This document shows, one piece after another, positions 59,101 through 62,100 of a stretch of 64,000 nucleotides of DNA. The stretch comes from Archivesica marissinica (Eukaryota; Mollusca; Bivalvia; Venerida; Vesicomyidae), in assembly GCA_014843695.1 (NCBI GenBank), contig CM026390.1:95496804-95560803 (forward strand), written 5' to 3'. The stretch's first letter is position 1. Every line of letters starts with the position of its first letter. The notes beneath the pieces are model-generated. The model was not told where the DNA came from, made no database searches, and was given only the letters and a program-made list of their open reading frames with translations. Both the position numbers and the translations under genes were made by a program.

Positions 59101-62100
59101 TATAGAATTTCGTTATGTCAAACTTCGGTTATGTCGAAGTATTTTGTTCGGTCCAACGGAATTCGACATAACCGATGTAGACTTATATGTTTTCCTTTAA
59201 TGTGACAAATTGAATAGGAATCACACGAGGACATCTCCTTCTGTATGCGAGCCTGGTGGTGCAGCCAGGGCTGTATCAGTATGATAATGTGACTGAGGAG
59301 TGCATTATAAATGCAATGTAAGTACACTACCTTTGTTGAGCAACAGCTCTATCCTCGATCCATTCTCTAGTCGAACAGTTGTTGTTGAGCGTACACACGG
59401 ATGATTGAACAAACGGAATCAGGCCAGCACCGGGTAGTGCCCGTTCTGGGTACTCACCTGAATATAAATAACAAACTTATCCATTATATGAACATGTCAC
59501 GGCAATGCAATTACAATCATGCATGCGTGACACTTTCCCCCCCCATTGTATGTGTGTACGTTTATTTATCGTCGCTACCGTTTACCCATATGAGCGACGC
59601 CTCCTGAAGATATTAGTCATTTTAGATATTTGGAGGATAGTGCAATGATACAGACAACACGCTGGACTGGTAATCCAGGGATTGCAGGTTCGATCCCCCG
59701 TCTGACCCTAATAAAATTAGCAGTCTTTCAGATGGGACTTTAAACCGAGGTCTCGTGTCGGTGTTGTACATCGTGCACGTAAAAGAACCAGAGGAGACTC
59801 TGGAATGGGTCTCTGTCTGTATCATTGCACTATCCTCCAACAATCTAAAATGACTAATCTCTTCAGGAGGCGTCGCTCATATGGGCAACCGGTAGCGACG
59901 ATAAATAAACGTAAAACACACATAAAATATGATGGTTTTGGCGCGCAGGAACCTCTCACAACATTTACAATTATATGGGAACTTAAGCTTTAGAATGAGC
60001 TTCTTGTGTCCCATATTTGTTATTACATTCCAGTGGAGGTCTATTTGGATTGGAATGTGTCGACCGAGTTTGCAGATACTACCCTGTATAGCAGGTCATT
60101 CCACGAATTCACGATTCTAATGCAGATATAGTGTTGACGTAACAGTAGTCCCCTTTGTGGAGAGTTTGGTTTATACAATTTCATGGAATGTCCACCCATT
60201 GCTGAGATACCTGATCTTTTGAAATAATTACCCAGAGCTTAAAGGTGGACAACGCATGCATTGTATCAGGGATGTTCCAGTTATAGGAAGTTACCTCCCA
60301 TGGGACGAGAATAAGTAGGTGTACACCAACAATACCCCCTCCCCCACATAGCAATACCCAAACAATACCCCAATACACCCTAACAATACCCAAACAATAC
60401 CCCAATACACCCTAACAATACCCAAACAATACCCCAATACACCCTAACAATACCCAAACAATACCCCAATACACCCAAACAATACCCAAACAATACCCCA
60501 AACACCCAAAACCTAACAATACCCCAACACAAAACAATACCCAAACAATACCCCAATACACCCTAACAAACCCAAACAAAACCAAAACAAACCCAATACA
60601 CCTAACAATACCCAAACAATACCCCAATACACCATAACAATACCCAAAAACAATACCCATACACCCTAACAATACCCAAACAATACCCAAAAAACAATAC
60701 CCCAAACACCCAACAATACCCCAATACACCTAACAAAACCCAAACAATACCCAAACAATTCCCCAATACACCCTAACAATACCAAACAATACCCCAAACA
60801 ATACCCCAATACACCCTAACAATACCCAAACAATACCCCAATACACCCAAACAATACCCAAACAATACCCCAATACACCCTAACAATACCCAAACAATAC
60901 CCAAACAATACCCCAATACACCCTAACAATACCCAAACAATACCCCAATACACCCTAACAATACCCAAACAATACCCCAATACACCCTAACAATACCCAA
61001 ACAATACCCCAATACACCCAAACAATACCCAAACAATACCCCAATACACCCTAACAATACCCAAACAATACCCCAAGACGTTGAAGNNNNNNNNNNNNNN
61101 NNNNNNNNNNNNNNNNNNNNNNNNNNNNNNNNNNNNNNNNNNNNNNNNNNNNNNNNNNNNNNNNNNNNNNNNNNNNNNNNNNNNNNNNNNNNNNNNNNNN
61201 NNNNNNNNNNNNNNNNNNNNNNNNNNNNNNNNNNNNNNNNNNNNNNNNNNNNNNNNNNNNNNNNNNNNNNNNNNNNNNNNNNNNNNNNNNNNNNNNNNNN
61301 NNNNNNNNNNNNNNNNNNNNNNNNNNNNNNNNNNNNNNNNNNNNNNNNNNNNNNNNNNNNNNNNNNNNNNNNNNNNNNNNNNNNNNNNNNNNNNNNNNNN
61401 NNNNNNNNNNNNNNNNNNNNNNNNNNNNNNNNNNNNNNNNNNNNNNNNNNNNNNNNNNNNNNNNNNNNNNNNNNNNNNNNNNNNNNNNNNNNNNNNNNNN
61501 NNNNNNNNNNNNNNNNNNNNNNNNNNNNNNNNNNNNNNNNNNNNNNNNNNNNNNNNNNNNNNNNNNNNNNNNNNNNNNNNNNNNNNNNNNNNNNNNNNNN
61601 NNNNNNNNNNNNNNNNNNNNNNNNNNNNNNNNNNNNNNNNNNNNNNNNNNNNNNNNNNNNNNNNNNNNNNNNNNNNNNNNNNNNNNNNNNNNNNNNNNNN
61701 NNNNNNNNNNNNNNNNNNNNNNNNNNNNNNNNNNNNNNNNNNNNNNNNNNNNNNNNNNNNNNNNNNNNNNNNNNNNNNNNNNNNNNNNNNNNNNNNNNNN
61801 NNNNNNNNNNNNNNNNNNNNNNNNNNNNNNNNNNNNNNNNNNNNNNNNNNNNNNNNNNNNNNNNNNNNNNNNNNNNNNNNNNNNNNNNNNNNNNNNNNNN
61901 NNNNNNNNNNNNNNNNNNNNNNNNNNNNNNNNNNNNNNNNNNNNNNNNNNNNNNNNNNNNNNNNNNNNNNNNNNNNNNNNNNNNNNNNNNNNNNNNNNNN
62001 NNNNNNNNNNNNNNNNNNNNNNNNNNNNNNNNNNNNNNNNNNNNNNNNNNNNNNNNNNNNNNNNNNNNNNNNNNNNNNNNNNNNNNCCCAAACAATACCC

